Assembly (NCBI RefSeq): GCF_000429405.1
Contig: NZ_AUBU01000003.1
Span: 496,001 to 560,000 of the forward strand
Origin: Algoriphagus marincola DSM 16067
Lineage (GTDB): Bacteria > Bacteroidota > Bacteroidia > Cytophagales > Cyclobacteriaceae
DNA length: 64,000 nt
Direction: 5' to 3'
The notes below the pieces were generated by a model. The model was not told the origin of the DNA. It saw only the letters and a program-made list of their open reading frames with translations, and did no database searches. A program made the position numbers and the translations under genes. This document shows positions 25,470 to 35,049 of this stretch, piece by piece (the first letter of the stretch is position 1; each line of letters opens with the position of its first letter).

Positions 25470-27245
25470 ATGGCAGACTTTTACTCAAAAAAAGACCTAA
25501 ACTTTCAGCTTTTTGATCACTTGCAGGTAGAGAACCTGAGCCAGCTAGCTTACTTCCAAGACCACAGCAAGGAGACCTTTGAAATGATTCTGGATGCCGC
25601 TGACCAAATCGCCTCCAAATCACTTCGGCCATTACTGACGGAGATGGATCGTCAAGAGCCACAGCTTGAAAATGGATCCATTAAAATACACCCCGGAATG
25701 AGACCGATCCTGAAACAATTTGGTCAAGATGGATGGATCAATGCGACTTTCAGCTATGAAGAAGGTGGACAACAACTTCCTTGGACCCTTCATCTGGCTG
25801 CTGGGTATATTTTGCAAGCCGCCAATTATTCCGCTTCTGTTTTCCCATTCTTAACCACAGGAGCGGCCAATTTGATTCGCACTTTTGGATCAAGTGCTTT
25901 AGTAGAACGCTTCACCCCAAAGATGTACGCCGGAGAGTGGCAAGGCACAATGGCCTTGACTGAGCCAGACGCGGGTAGTTCACTTTCTGATATTTCCACT
26001 ACCGCCTACCCTACCGAGAACCCAGGAGAGTATCGGATTAAAGGTCAGAAAATCTACATTTCCTGCGGTGATCATGACGCCTGCGAAAACATCATTCATC
26101 TAATGCTAGCGAGAGTAGAAGGTGCTCCTGCCGGCACTAAAGGGATTTCTTTGTTTGTGGTACCCAAGTTCATTCCAGAAACAGGTGAATCAAATGATGT
26201 GCTCACCGAAGGTCTTTACCACAAAATGGGCTACAAAGGTGCACCGATTGCCCATCTCATGATCGGGTCCAATGAAAAGACCATCGGTTATTTGGTTGGG
26301 GAGGAAAATATGGGACTCAAGTATATGTTCCAAATGATGAATGAGGCAAGAATAGGCGTTGGGATGAACGCAGTGGCAATTGCTCAAGCTGCTTATCAAG
26401 CTTCTTTGGCCTATGCAAAGGAGCGTCCACAAGGAAGAAAAATCACAGAAAAAGATCTCTCCAAACCTCAAGTTCCGATCATTGAGCATGCCGACGTGAA
26501 GCGGATGCTTTTATTCCAAAAGAGCATTTCGGAAGGTTCTTTGGCACTCTTGCTATATGCATCTAGACTGATGGACGAAACGATCCACGAACCTATTCCA
26601 GATCGAAAAAAGGAAAAGCATTTGCTCCTAGAATTGCTAACCCCTATCGCAAAAAGCTACCCTTCCGAAATGGGGGTTTTAAGTACTTCAGCAGCAGTGC
26701 AGGTACTGGGAGGGGCAGGGTATACACAAGACTTTCCGGTGGAACAATATTACCGAGAGGCTCGAATCCACCCCATTCATGAGGGTACGACAGGTATTCA
26801 TGGATTGGATCTTTTGGGAAGAAAAATTTTCCTTGAAGATGGGTTAGGTTGGAAAATGCTATACCAGGCCATCGAAAAAGACATCAAATCCTACCAAGGC
26901 CCTGAAGATATCTTGTTACTCTTTGATCAGTCTTGGAAAAAATCACAGGATACTGCCGGGACAATACTGCAAAAAGCCCAGGAAGGACCAGAGATTTTTC
27001 TGGCAGATGCAAGTCTCTTTTTGGAGCTTTGTGGAGTATTGTGTGTAGGATGGATGTGGCTGAGACAGACTCATGTCGCAAGTCAAATGATAGATAAAGA
27101 AAATGCTGATACTGCATTTCTACATGGTAAAATAGAGACGGCTCGCTATTTCATGGAATATGAACTACCAAAAATCCATTCCATCGCCAAGCGGCTTCAT
27201 TCCAGTGCATACCCTACCGTAAACATGCGTTCCTATTGGTTTTGA
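25470..27245 (+). CDS. Acyl-CoA dehydrogenase family protein
   Basis: A 591-residue flavoprotein, the long form with an extra C-terminal domain (as in DmdC-like and AidB-distant members). TMALTEPDAGSSLSDI (about residues 160-175) is the FAD/substrate motif, GENMGLKYMFQMMNEARIGVGMNAV the core helix, and VLGGAGYTQDFPVEQYYREARIHPIHEGTTGIHGLDLLGRKI (in two parts) the C-terminal signature. It starts 3 nt after the acetyltransferase stop, so it is transcribed with the glucuronate genes although it acts in acyl-CoA oxidation. The substrate is unknown. Confidence 0.93.
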   Translation: MADFYSKKDLNFQLFDHLQVENLSQLAYFQDHSKETFEMILDAADQIASKSLRPLLTEMDRQEPQLENGSIKIHPGMRPILKQFGQDGWINATFSYEEGGQQLPWTLHLAAGYILQAANYSASVFPFLTTGAANLIRTFGSSALVERFTPKMYAGEWQGTMALTEPDAGSSLSDISTTAYPTENPGEYRIKGQKIYISCGDHDACENIIHLMLARVEGAPAGTKGISLFVVPKFIPETGESNDVLTEGLYHKMGYKGAPIAHLMIGSNEKTIGYLVGEENMGLKYMFQMMNEARIGVGMNAVAIAQAAYQASLAYAKERPQGRKITEKDLSKPQVPIIEHADVKRMLLFQKSISEGSLALLLYASRLMDETIHEPIPDRKKEKHLLLELLTPIAKSYPSEMGVLSTSAAVQVLGGAGYTQDFPVEQYYREARIHPIHEGTTGIHGLDLLGRKIFLEDGLGWKMLYQAIEKDIKSYQGPEDILLLFDQSWKKSQDTAGTILQKAQEGPEIFLADASLFLELCGVLCVGWMWLRQTHVASQMIDKENADTAFLHGKIETARYFMEYELPKIHSIAKRLHSSAYPTVNMRSYWF

Positions 27246-27313
27246 TTGAATTTTGGATTTCTCTCATAGACTTTAGAAACAATTCTTTATTTTCACCCAA
27301 ATTTTGAATATAA

Positions 27314-28246
27314 ATGAAACGAGTTTTAGTAAGTGGTGGTGGAGGATTTCTCGGTAGCCACCTTTGTGAGCGTTTGCTCAAAGAAGGAAATGAGGTGTTG
27401 TGCGTTGACAATTTTTTCACCGGAAACAGAAGAAATATCCATCACCTCCTCGATGATAAAAATTTTGAACTTCTTAGACATGATGTCACTCACCCGCTCT
27501 ATGTAGAGGTTGATGAAATTTACAATTTGGCATGTCCTGCTTCTCCCATTCATTATCAATTTGATCCGGTACAGACTACCAAAACATCTGTGATTGGAGC
27601 GATGAATATGCTTGGATTAGCAAAAAGATTGAAAATCAAAATCTTACAAGCTTCAACCTCTGAGGTTTACGGAGATCCAGAAGTTCACCCACAACCAGAG
27701 TCTTACAGAGGGAATGTTAACACGCTTGGACCACGAGCTTGCTACGATGAAGGAAAACGATGTGCGGAGACACTATTTTTTGACTATCACCGCCAGCATG
27801 GAGTCGATATCAAGGTCATGCGTATTTTCAATACCTACGGACCAAGAATGCATCCGAATGACGGACGAGTAGTCAGTAATTTCATCGTACAGGCATTGAA
27901 AGGTCAGGATATAACCATCTACGGAGATGGAAAGCAAACTCGTTCATTTTGCTATGTGGATGATAATATCGAAGGGATGTATCGTCTGATGAATTCGAGA
28001 GATGGATTCACAGGTCCTGTGAATATTGGAAACCCTGGAGAATTCACGATGCTAGAGTTGGCAAATTTGGTACTGGAACTTACAGAAAGCAAAAGTAAGC
28101 TAGTCTTTATGCCTCTTCCCCAAGACGATCCCATGCAACGAAAGCCGGTCATTGAACTAGCTAAAAAAGAACTGGGATGGGAACCAACCGTACCACTCAG
28201 AGAAGGACTCGTAAAAACCATTGATTATTTCAGACAGATCATTTGA
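27314..28246 (+). CDS. UDP-glucuronic acid decarboxylase (UDP-xylose synthase)
   Basis: A 310-residue extended-SDR enzyme, UDP-glucuronate to UDP-xylose. NAD-binding [12 protein letters not shown] (residues 8-19), the UXS-specific [11 protein letters not shown] (72-82), the catalytic Tyr144 and Lys148 in YDEGK, and [18 protein letters not shown] are all present. The length matches the bacterial soluble type. It is 68 nt downstream of the acyl-CoA dehydrogenase gene and may have its own promoter. It consumes the activated form of the sugar broken down by the upstream operon, so it may serve a separate glycan-synthesis need. Confidence 0.96.
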   Translation: MKRVLVSGGGGFLGSHLCERLLKEGNEVLCVDNFFTGNRRNIHHLLDDKNFELLRHDVTHPLYVEVDEIYNLACPASPIHYQFDPVQTTKTSVIGAMNMLGLAKRLKIKILQASTSEVYGDPEVHPQPESYRGNVNTLGPRACYDEGKRCAETLFFDYHRQHGVDIKVMRIFNTYGPRMHPNDGRVVSNFIVQALKGQDITIYGDGKQTRSFCYVDDNIEGMYRLMNSRDGFTGPVNIGNPGEFTMLELANLVLELTESKSKLVFMPLPQDDPMQRKPVIELAKKELGWEPTVPLREGLVKTIDYFRQII

Positions 28247-28253
28247 CACTTTC

Positions 28254-28285
28254 AAAATCCCGCTTTTAATGGCGGGATTTTTTTT
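28254..28285 (+). terminator. Intrinsic terminator after the UDP-glucuronate decarboxylase gene
   Basis: Ten-bp stem AAAATCCCGC / GCGGGATTTT with an 8-nt loop, and a T run of eight or more. Starts 7 nt after the stop codon. Confidence 0.93.
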
Positions 28286-28347
28286 GATTTAGCGGCAAGA
28301 TTTGATCCTAATCAGACAATCTTTATTTTTCAAAAAAATATCACCCC

Positions 28348-29868
28348 ATGCAAAGACTATTTACGCTAATATTTCTTTTTGTTTGTGCTCAAAGCTTCGG
28401 ACAATCACCTCAGCAATCTCAACTGGAATCATGGACAGAAGAGTATTGGCAACACGGTTTGAATTTGCTCACTGAAATAGTAAAAATGCCCAATGATGCA
28501 GTCTATACGGAGCAAATCGAAACAAATATTCAATGGTGTGAAAAGCAATTTGAAGCAAGAGATTGGTCCTATGAGCGGCTTTCAACGGGAGGAATCCCAA
28601 TTCTTTTAGCTCAAAAAATAAATCCCAACGCAAATACTACCATCCTTTTTTATTTTCACATTGATGGACAAGCAGTAGACAGAAGCCAATGGGATCAACC
28701 GGATCCTTATATCCCGGTCTTAAAGGAAAAAGACGAAAGTGGTTATTGGAAAACGATAGATTTTCAAAGACTGCAATCGGAATACAATCCAGATTGGAGA
28801 GTTTTTGCTCGATCCACTTCAGATGACAAGGGACCTTTTGCTATGTTTTTGACAGCATGGGATGTTTTGAGAGAAAAAGAAAACTTACCCGATTATTCTG
28901 TCAAAGTGATTTTGGACTTTGAAGAAGAGCAAGGATCGCCAAATCTTCCGGATGCTGTCCTGAAATACAAAGACAAGCTTGCTGCCGATCTAATGTTAAT
29001 CATGGATGGTCCTAGACATAGCTCAAATCTTCCCACTTTAACTTTTGGGGCGAGAGGAATAGCCCAGATGACCTTGACAACATTCGGCCCGAAATTACCT
29101 CAACATAGCGGTCATTATGGAAACTATGCTCCCAACCCTGCCCTTCTACTTTCTCAATTATTGGCAAGTATGAAGGATGAGGATGGATGGGTCAGTATTC
29201 CAGGATATTATGATGGCATTGAACTGAGCGAACAAGAAAAAGTAATCCTTGCGGCAGTTCCTGATAATGATGAAGCGATTCAAAAGCGCCTAGGAATTGG
29301 AAGAACTGATCAAGTAGGAAATACTTATCAGGAAAGTATTCAGTATCCATCCCTTAATATTAGAGGGATGCGATCTGCTTGGGTAGGCCCTGAAGCTAGA
29401 ACTATCGTCCCTGCTACTGCATTAGCTGAAGTTGACATACGCTTAGTTCCAGAGTCAGACCCAGAGCGACTTTTTTCACTGATTCGCAAGCATATAGAAG
29501 ATCAAGGTTTTCACATTGTAGAAAGTGATCCAAGCGATGAAGAAAGACTTAAGTATCCAAAAATTGTGAAGCTTGAAAGTAAGATTTCCTATCAAGCATT
29601 TCGAACTCCTCTAGATTCCTATGCCGGCGATTGGCTGCGATCGGCTATGAATAGAGCCTTTGGTCAGGAACCCATTCAGATCCGAATATCGGGAGGAAGT
29701 ATTCCGATTTCACCATTCGTTGATGCCTTGAAGATTCCTGCTGTTACTATTCCCACCGTCAATGCAGACAATAATCAGCACAGCCCAAACGAGAATATTA
29801 GACTGGGGAATTACCGTGAAGGGATTCAGACGATTTTGAGTGTTTTGACTGAGCCCAGCAATAAATAA
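28348..29868 (+). CDS. Exported M20-family metallopeptidase
   Basis: A 506-residue protein with signal peptide ending SFGQ (about residue 19). M20 metal ligands are visible: His104 and Asp106 in FHIDGQ, Asp in ARSTSDDKGP (about 159-160), the catalytic Glu in DFEEEQGSP (about 192-194), Asp in LIMDGP, and the last His in NNQHSPNEN. QHSGHYGNYAPNPA belongs to the lid domain. It probably cleaves dipeptides or acyl-amino acids in the periplasm. The gene abuts the convergent regulator gene with no gap. Confidence 0.92.
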   Translation: MQRLFTLIFLFVCAQSFGQSPQQSQLESWTEEYWQHGLNLLTEIVKMPNDAVYTEQIETNIQWCEKQFEARDWSYERLSTGGIPILLAQKINPNANTTILFYFHIDGQAVDRSQWDQPDPYIPVLKEKDESGYWKTIDFQRLQSEYNPDWRVFARSTSDDKGPFAMFLTAWDVLREKENLPDYSVKVILDFEEEQGSPNLPDAVLKYKDKLAADLMLIMDGPRHSSNLPTLTFGARGIAQMTLTTFGPKLPQHSGHYGNYAPNPALLLSQLLASMKDEDGWVSIPGYYDGIELSEQEKVILAAVPDNDEAIQKRLGIGRTDQVGNTYQESIQYPSLNIRGMRSAWVGPEARTIVPATALAEVDIRLVPESDPERLFSLIRKHIEDQGFHIVESDPSDEERLKYPKIVKLESKISYQAFRTPLDSYAGDWLRSAMNRAFGQEPIQIRISGGSIPISPFVDALKIPAVTIPTVNADNNQHSPNENIRLGNYREGIQTILSVLTEPSNK

Positions 29869-30570
29869 CTACTTGAGAAAGCTATACAAGTATGGAGCTT
29901 TATGAGACCCTCCGGAATATAGCTTCTCGTGACGCTCCAGAATCCCTAAACTCAGCATCTTGCGTTGGAAATTAGCTCGATTGAGATTTTCTCCCAGGAT
30001 AGCTTCATAGACTTGCTGAAGCTCTTTCATAGTGAATCTTTCAGGTAATAGATTGACTGAAAGCAGTTTTTGATCCAAATGTGTGCGGAGGTGCTCCAAA
30101 GCTTTCTGGACAATAAAATTATGGTCAAAAAGAAGATCAGGAACTGAATCTACATCATACCAACTGATCGAATCAGAAAGTGCGTCAGGTCTTGGTTCTA
30201 CTTTCTCATAGTCAATCAAAGCGTAGTAACCCACCGAAACAAAGCGCTCAAAAAGCCAATGATCTTCCGGCACTACTTTTTCCTGCGACGCCATGATTTT
30301 CCGCATGACCTCCGGCTTATTTCGCTCCAGAGATCCAAATGTGTAAAACTGCTCTAGGTAAATATCCTGGAGGCTAGTTCTTTCTCGCAAACCGCGCTTG
30401 ACTGCTTCATCTAGTGGTTCATGAATTTTGACAAAGCCTCCCGGTAGGGCCAACCATCCTGTTTTGTGGTATTCAATCAAAAGTATTTTTAGCTTTTCAC
30501 CTGAAAACCCAAAAATGACAGAATCATATGCTAAATGAGGAATATATTCCTCTCTTTTCAAAGTTGACAT
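29869..30570 (-). CDS. NrtR-like regulator with a degenerate Nudix domain
   Basis: A 233-residue protein: Nudix domain (about residues 10-150) plus a C-terminal winged helix (about 155-230, ERFTMKELQQVYEAILGENLNRANFQRKML), the architecture of NrtR/AraR-type regulators. The Nudix box reads GGFVKIHEPLDEAVKRGLRERTSL (in part), where the usual RELEEETG has become RGLRERTS; two of three metal-binding Glu are lost, so it should sense rather than hydrolyse. In Bacteroidota such proteins control sugar or NAD genes. It is divergent from a carboxylesterase gene, with a palindrome between them. Confidence 0.9.
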   Translation of the reverse strand: MSTLKREEYIPHLAYDSVIFGFSGEKLKILLIEYHKTGWLALPGGFVKIHEPLDEAVKRGLRERTSLQDIYLEQFYTFGSLERNKPEVMRKIMASQEKVVPEDHWLFERFVSVGYYALIDYEKVEPRPDALSDSISWYDVDSVPDLLFDHNFIVQKALEHLRTHLDQKLLSVNLLPERFTMKELQQVYEAILGENLNRANFQRKMLSLGILERHEKLYSGGSHKAPYLYSFLK

Positions 30571-30582
30571 TCTTTGCTGAAA

Positions 30583-30598
30583 ATTTATTCAAATAAAT
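30583..30598. promoter_or_regulatory. Palindrome in the divergent regulator/esterase promoter
   Basis: Perfect arms ATTTATT-ca-AATAAAT in the 88-bp gap between the NrtR-like gene (ATG at 30570) and the esterase gene (ATG at 30659). Its place fits an autoregulatory operator, though its AT-only arms make chance symmetry more likely than usual. Confidence 0.45.
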
Positions 30599-30658
30599 AG
30601 GATTTCAGTCAATTTCCAATTACTATTGTTTCAATCAGATACATTAAAACCAGAACTA

Positions 30659-32296
30659 ATGAGGAAAGGCTGGATCACTTCACTCATTTTTATTTCATTG
30701 ATGATTGGGTCAAAACAGATTTTAGCACAAGATAACTTTTCATTCCCAGTAAGAACTACCATTGCTACTGGAATCATCGAAGGCAAGTACAATACAAAAA
30801 CCGAAATTGAAAAATATTTAGGGATTCCTTATGGACAGCCTCCTGTGGGCGAACTTCGATGGAAAGCTCCTCTTCCTGCCAAACCTTGGAACGGAGTTAA
30901 GGAAACAAAGAAATTTGGTCCTAGAGCAGTCCAAGCTCCTGTTTTTGGAGATATGAACTTCCGCTCGGATGGAATCAGCGAAGATTGCCTGTATCTAAAC
31001 GTGTGGAGTCCATCTACAGAGACTGAAGAGAATCTTCCCGTATTGGTTTATTTCTACGGAGGAGGATTCGTAGCAGGAGATGGAAGCGAGCCTCGATACG
31101 ATGGAGAAAGTATGGCACAAAAAGGAATAGTGGTAGTGACAGTAAACTATCGTTTGGAACTTTTTGGTTTTTTTGCCCATCCCGAATTATCAGCGGAAAG
31201 TTCTTATAAAGGCTCCGGAAACTACGGGCTTCTAGACCAGAATTTAGCTCTGAAATGGGTAAATGAAAATATTGAAGCTTTTGGTGGTGATCCTTCCCGA
31301 GTGACCATAGCTGGCGAATCAGCTGGATCGATCTCCGTAAGTTACCAAATGGCATCTCCCCTATCCAAAGATTTAATTGCTGGAGCTATCGGGGAAAGCG
31401 GTGCCGGAATCAAGCCCACACTTCCTCCAGTTTCCTTATCAGAAGCGGAGAAAACCGGGAAAGAGTTTGCTGAAAATGCGGGTGCTTACTCGCTGGCCGA
31501 ACTCAGAGCAATGTCTACGAAAGAGCTTTACGAAATCTATCAAGAGTCTGAAAGATTTGGGTTTCCGGTTGTCATCGACGGTTACTTTCTACCCAAAACA
31601 TTACCTGAAATCTTTAAGGCTCAAGAACAAGCACAAGTTCCATTATTGGCTGGGTGGAATTCCGCTGAAATTCCAGGGGTGGCTTTTATGCAAGGAAAGC
31701 CTTACACCCAAGAAGCATTCATCGAAAGAGTGAAAGCATCCTTTCCAAATGATTGGGAGGAGGTCCTTCAATTGTATCCTCATCAAACACCAGAGGAGGT
31801 CGAACGCTCAGCTACGGATTTAGCCTCTGATCAATTCATCACTTATAGCACTTGGAAATGGCTCGATCTCCACGCCAAAAATTCCAACCAAGCGGTCTAT
31901 CGATACCTTTATAGCAAACTTAGACCCGAACTTAGAAACCCAGACCTAATACCAGGATTAGCAGGTGGTACCATGGAGCGAGAAGGTCAAGAACCACCCA
32001 AGGCAATAGGAGCTCCTCACGCCTGCGAAATAGAATATGCTATGGGCAATCTCCACTTGGTTGAGGACTATGCTTGGGAGGCAGAGGACTATCAGGTTTC
32101 AGAACTCTTTCAAAATTACTTTGCAAACTTCATCAAATCCGGAAACCCAAACGGTGATTCATTACCAGAATGGTCAAAAATGACAGCTAATGAGACTGAT
32201 CCGGCCTTTATAAACATCAACGTGCAAACAAAAATAGAGCGCTCTGAGGTCGAAAAAAGGTATCAATTTCATGACCGCTTCTACGGAAATCAGTAG
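30659..32296 (+). CDS. Exported type-B carboxylesterase
   Basis: A 545-residue alpha/beta-hydrolase from the ATG at 30659; a TTG 33 nt upstream would bury the signal peptide (MRKGWITSLIFISLMIGSKQILAQ). Family pieces: YLGIPYGQPPVGELRWK, SEDCLYLNVWSP, oxyanion-hole YGGGFVAGDG, nucleophile Ser about 221 in GESAGS, and the catalytic His in GAPHACEIEYAMGN. It probably removes ester groups from a carbohydrate or xenobiotic in the periplasm. The divergent NrtR-like regulator is its likely controller. Confidence 0.95.
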   Translation: MRKGWITSLIFISLMIGSKQILAQDNFSFPVRTTIATGIIEGKYNTKTEIEKYLGIPYGQPPVGELRWKAPLPAKPWNGVKETKKFGPRAVQAPVFGDMNFRSDGISEDCLYLNVWSPSTETEENLPVLVYFYGGGFVAGDGSEPRYDGESMAQKGIVVVTVNYRLELFGFFAHPELSAESSYKGSGNYGLLDQNLALKWVNENIEAFGGDPSRVTIAGESAGSISVSYQMASPLSKDLIAGAIGESGAGIKPTLPPVSLSEAEKTGKEFAENAGAYSLAELRAMSTKELYEIYQESERFGFPVVIDGYFLPKTLPEIFKAQEQAQVPLLAGWNSAEIPGVAFMQGKPYTQEAFIERVKASFPNDWEEVLQLYPHQTPEEVERSATDLASDQFITYSTWKWLDLHAKNSNQAVYRYLYSKLRPELRNPDLIPGLAGGTMEREGQEPPKAIGAPHACEIEYAMGNLHLVEDYAWEAEDYQVSELFQNYFANFIKSGNPNGDSLPEWSKMTANETDPAFININVQTKIERSEVEKRYQFHDRFYGNQ

Positions 32297-32308
32297 GTCT
32301 CAAATATC

Positions 32309-34567
32309 CTAACTCCTGTTCGCTCCCGCTAGCACCATTTTCAAAGTAGCGTAATCATACTTCCCATTAAAGTGCTCACGAAGTTCTTTCATCCCCGAAA
32401 ACTTATCCAAACTTCCCATCACCTCCAAAATTACCTCAGAGGGCAGGCAATCTTCCAGTTCTATTCTACCAGCTGAGATTCCTTCTGCCAAATGTCCCTT
32501 GATAGTAGACTCCGCTAGGCCGCGCTCTAGGACTATTTCTGGAATTTTCCTTCCTGACTCGAACAACTGTAATGTCAATTCTACAGAGTCTCCTTTCTGA
32601 CGTTTAGGCTTGACAGAACTGGATTTTCTTCGACCGGTTTTATTCTTGATTTCATGAATTTTTTCGCCAGCAATTAGCCGGTTCTTTTGGATAAGTTGCT
32701 GCCTAAGTTGGAAAAGGTCTTTCTCAAGCGCTGTCATTTTTCCAGAAACTTCACCTGCCAGAATACTAGATGTCAAAGCTCCGACCTTTCTTATTTGAAG
32801 CAATTTCCGAAATACTGACTGCTCTATCCCTTCCAATCCCTCCAGATATTTCTTAGTGCGGGAAAAATTGGATACCATCTGAGCCTGAAGGTGAATTTTC
32901 TCCAGAATTTTAATTAAAATCTTTTCGTAATAAACTGATCCCTTGGCGATTCGCTCATGAAGAAGTTTTTGGTCTTGGCTTTGAAGCAGGTACAAGAGCT
33001 GTTGACGAAAACGCTCCGAATTACCTAATTCAGAGCGGAATTTTTCCTGCACCTCCGGGATCGCGCTTTGCATGGTTTCATCTTCAAATTCAAAAGATGA
33101 CTCCTGATCCTTGGCAAAGTAGACTAGGTCTTTCAGCAGCGGTTCAAAATCAAAGGTTTCTCGGACAAGTTTTTGAATAAAGTGATTTTGATGAAGATGG
33201 AGTAATTCATCCAATCGCTTTTGAGCTTTTGCTGAATGAGAAAAGTCTACAACAGATTTGTCTGAAAAAATAAGATCAGATTGGATACGACTTCTCAAGA
33301 TCAAACCATCCAAACTCCTCAAGCGGCTCAGAGCAACATACACCTGACCCGGAGCAAAAGCCCTTCCCACATCGATGATTGCTTTATCAAAAGTTAAGCC
33401 TTGGCTTTTGTGCACAGTCACTGCCCAAGCCAATTTGACCGGAAAATGACTGAAGGTTCCAATCACTTCCTCATCCAATTCATTGGTCTGCGAGTTGATG
33501 ACGTATTTCTTGTTTTCCCAGGTCTCTTTTCGAAGTAAAAAATCAGAACCGTCTCCATCCATTTCCACTAGGATTTCATCCTCTGAGAGTTCCTTCACTG
33601 TGGCCAGTTTACCATTGAAATAGAGTGAAAGGCCTGAAGAATCATTTTTAATAAACATGATTCTTGCTCCTTCCCGAAGTTCTAGCTGCGCTGGAAGGGG
33701 GAAAAGTGATTCAGGGAAATCTCCCTCGACTTCAGCCTCATAGAAATAAGACTGGCCAGAAAGATCCTTCAGTTCTCCTTGATTAATTTGTTCCGCTTTG
33801 TAATTGTGAGTAGTAATGGTGATACAGTCCTTGATTTCCTTCGTTTCCGCTTCGCTTTTGAAATGTTGATTGAGAATTCGTACATCCTCAGCAGTCATCT
33901 GATTATCCCTCAGATGATTTAATACTTGAATAAATGTTTTGTCTTGCTGTCTGAAGATTTTATCCAGCTCCAAGTAAACCATTCCCGACTGCTGTAAAGC
34001 CTTGGCTTCAAAAAAATGCATGGATTTATAAAACCGACTCAAGACCTGCCATTCTTCCTCTCTGACGATAGGCGGCAGCTGATACAAATCACCAATCAAC
34101 AAGACCTGTACACCTCCAAAAGGGTCCTGAAAATTACCCTTGACACTTTTTAGCCGATAATCGATCGCGTCCAGTATATCTGCCCTCAGCATGGAAACCT
34201 CATCAATCACCAGCAAATCTAAAGACCGAAGTACATTCTTTCTCGGCTGATTCAAAGGATGCTTTCTAGCGATAGTATGCTGGGTAAAAAATCCATATTT
34301 ATCTGTGAAATTCCCCTCTGGTTCGCGAACCGGGAGGAAACTTCCCAATGGAAGCAAAAACTGTGAGTGAATAGTCACTCCTTTCGCATGAAGGGCGGCA
34401 ATTCCAGTCGGAGCGACCACGATGTAGTTTTTATAAGTTTGATCTGCAAGACTTCGAAGAAAGGTCGTTTTACCAGTACCGGCTTTACCAGTCAAAAAAA
34501 TAGGCGCCGCTGTGTTATTGACAAATTGGGCGGCCAAGGATAGCTTGTCCGTTAATTCCTCTTTCAT
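32309..34567 (-). CDS. Pif1/RecD-like helicase with C-terminal helix-turn-helix domain
   Basis: A 752-residue superfamily-1 helicase. Walker A GKAGTGKTTFLR (about residues 27-38), Walker B LLVIDEVSML, LIGDLYQLPP (motif III) and WAVTVHKSQGLTFDKAIID plus VYVALSRLRSL (motifs V-VI) are intact. A long helical middle leads to ALEKDLFQLRQQLIQ (HRDC-like) and a C-terminal HTH_40-type domain (DSVELTLQLFESGRKIPEI, STIKGHLAEGISAGRIEL). This combination is common in Bacteroidota; a role in genome maintenance is expected. It converges on the esterase gene 12 nt away. Confidence 0.93.
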   Translation of the reverse strand: MKEELTDKLSLAAQFVNNTAAPIFLTGKAGTGKTTFLRSLADQTYKNYIVVAPTGIAALHAKGVTIHSQFLLPLGSFLPVREPEGNFTDKYGFFTQHTIARKHPLNQPRKNVLRSLDLLVIDEVSMLRADILDAIDYRLKSVKGNFQDPFGGVQVLLIGDLYQLPPIVREEEWQVLSRFYKSMHFFEAKALQQSGMVYLELDKIFRQQDKTFIQVLNHLRDNQMTAEDVRILNQHFKSEAETKEIKDCITITTHNYKAEQINQGELKDLSGQSYFYEAEVEGDFPESLFPLPAQLELREGARIMFIKNDSSGLSLYFNGKLATVKELSEDEILVEMDGDGSDFLLRKETWENKKYVINSQTNELDEEVIGTFSHFPVKLAWAVTVHKSQGLTFDKAIIDVGRAFAPGQVYVALSRLRSLDGLILRSRIQSDLIFSDKSVVDFSHSAKAQKRLDELLHLHQNHFIQKLVRETFDFEPLLKDLVYFAKDQESSFEFEDETMQSAIPEVQEKFRSELGNSERFRQQLLYLLQSQDQKLLHERIAKGSVYYEKILIKILEKIHLQAQMVSNFSRTKKYLEGLEGIEQSVFRKLLQIRKVGALTSSILAGEVSGKMTALEKDLFQLRQQLIQKNRLIAGEKIHEIKNKTGRRKSSSVKPKRQKGDSVELTLQLFESGRKIPEIVLERGLAESTIKGHLAEGISAGRIELEDCLPSEVILEVMGSLDKFSGMKELREHFNGKYDYATLKMVLAGANRS

Positions 34568-34761
34568 TAAACTAATTTATAAATAAAATGTGATTATTTC
34601 CTGTACCAATCTCTGTGGGTTTTCTACTCTTAATCCACTCAACCAATTTAATCCAATCTATATTGGTTAACAGAAGTAATTAAAGCAGATTATCCATGAA
34701 AGTCATTTTTCTCCTCCTTCATTTTTATTAACTTTAAGTAAATCAAAACTATATTTTTATT

Positions 34762-35046
34762 ATGACTTTAGATGAAATTAAAGCAAAATTTAAAGATCCC
34801 GTCGCTGAAGCGAAGGAAAAACTCGATGAACTAGAAGCCAAAAGAGAATCTCTCTCCGATGACCTGAAGAAGGAATTTGATGAAAAAATGGCCCAGCTTA
34901 AAACCAAGAAAGATGAATTGGAAGCCAAGTTGGAAGAAATCGAAGATGATTCGGAGGATAAGTGGGATGAGTTTAAAGATAAACTTGGGGATGCATCTCA
35001 ATCCTTCAAAGAAGGCTTCAAAAAGCTAGGAAGTTTATTTACTTAA
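34762..35046 (+). CDS. Small highly charged coiled-coil protein
   Basis: A 94-residue cytosolic protein, almost wholly Lys/Glu/Asp/Leu heptads (EAKEKLDELEAKRESLSDDL, KKDELEAKLEEIEDD), ending in an amphipathic segment (FKEGFKKLGSLF). No named family recognised; it resembles stress-associated or apolipoprotein-like coiled-coil proteins in composition only. It has its own 194-bp upstream region and a terminator that overlaps the end of the convergent gene. Absence of a signal peptide argues against export. Confidence 0.75.
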   Translation: MTLDEIKAKFKDPVAEAKEKLDELEAKRESLSDDLKKEFDEKMAQLKTKKDELEAKLEEIEDDSEDKWDEFKDKLGDASQSFKEGFKKLGSLFT

Positions 35047-35049
35047 ATC

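Noticed and set aside
34653-34666. Dyad CCAAT-ctat-ATTGG upstream of the coiled-coil gene
   Set aside because: Short AT-rich arms in an AT-rich gap; symmetry of this size is expected by chance.
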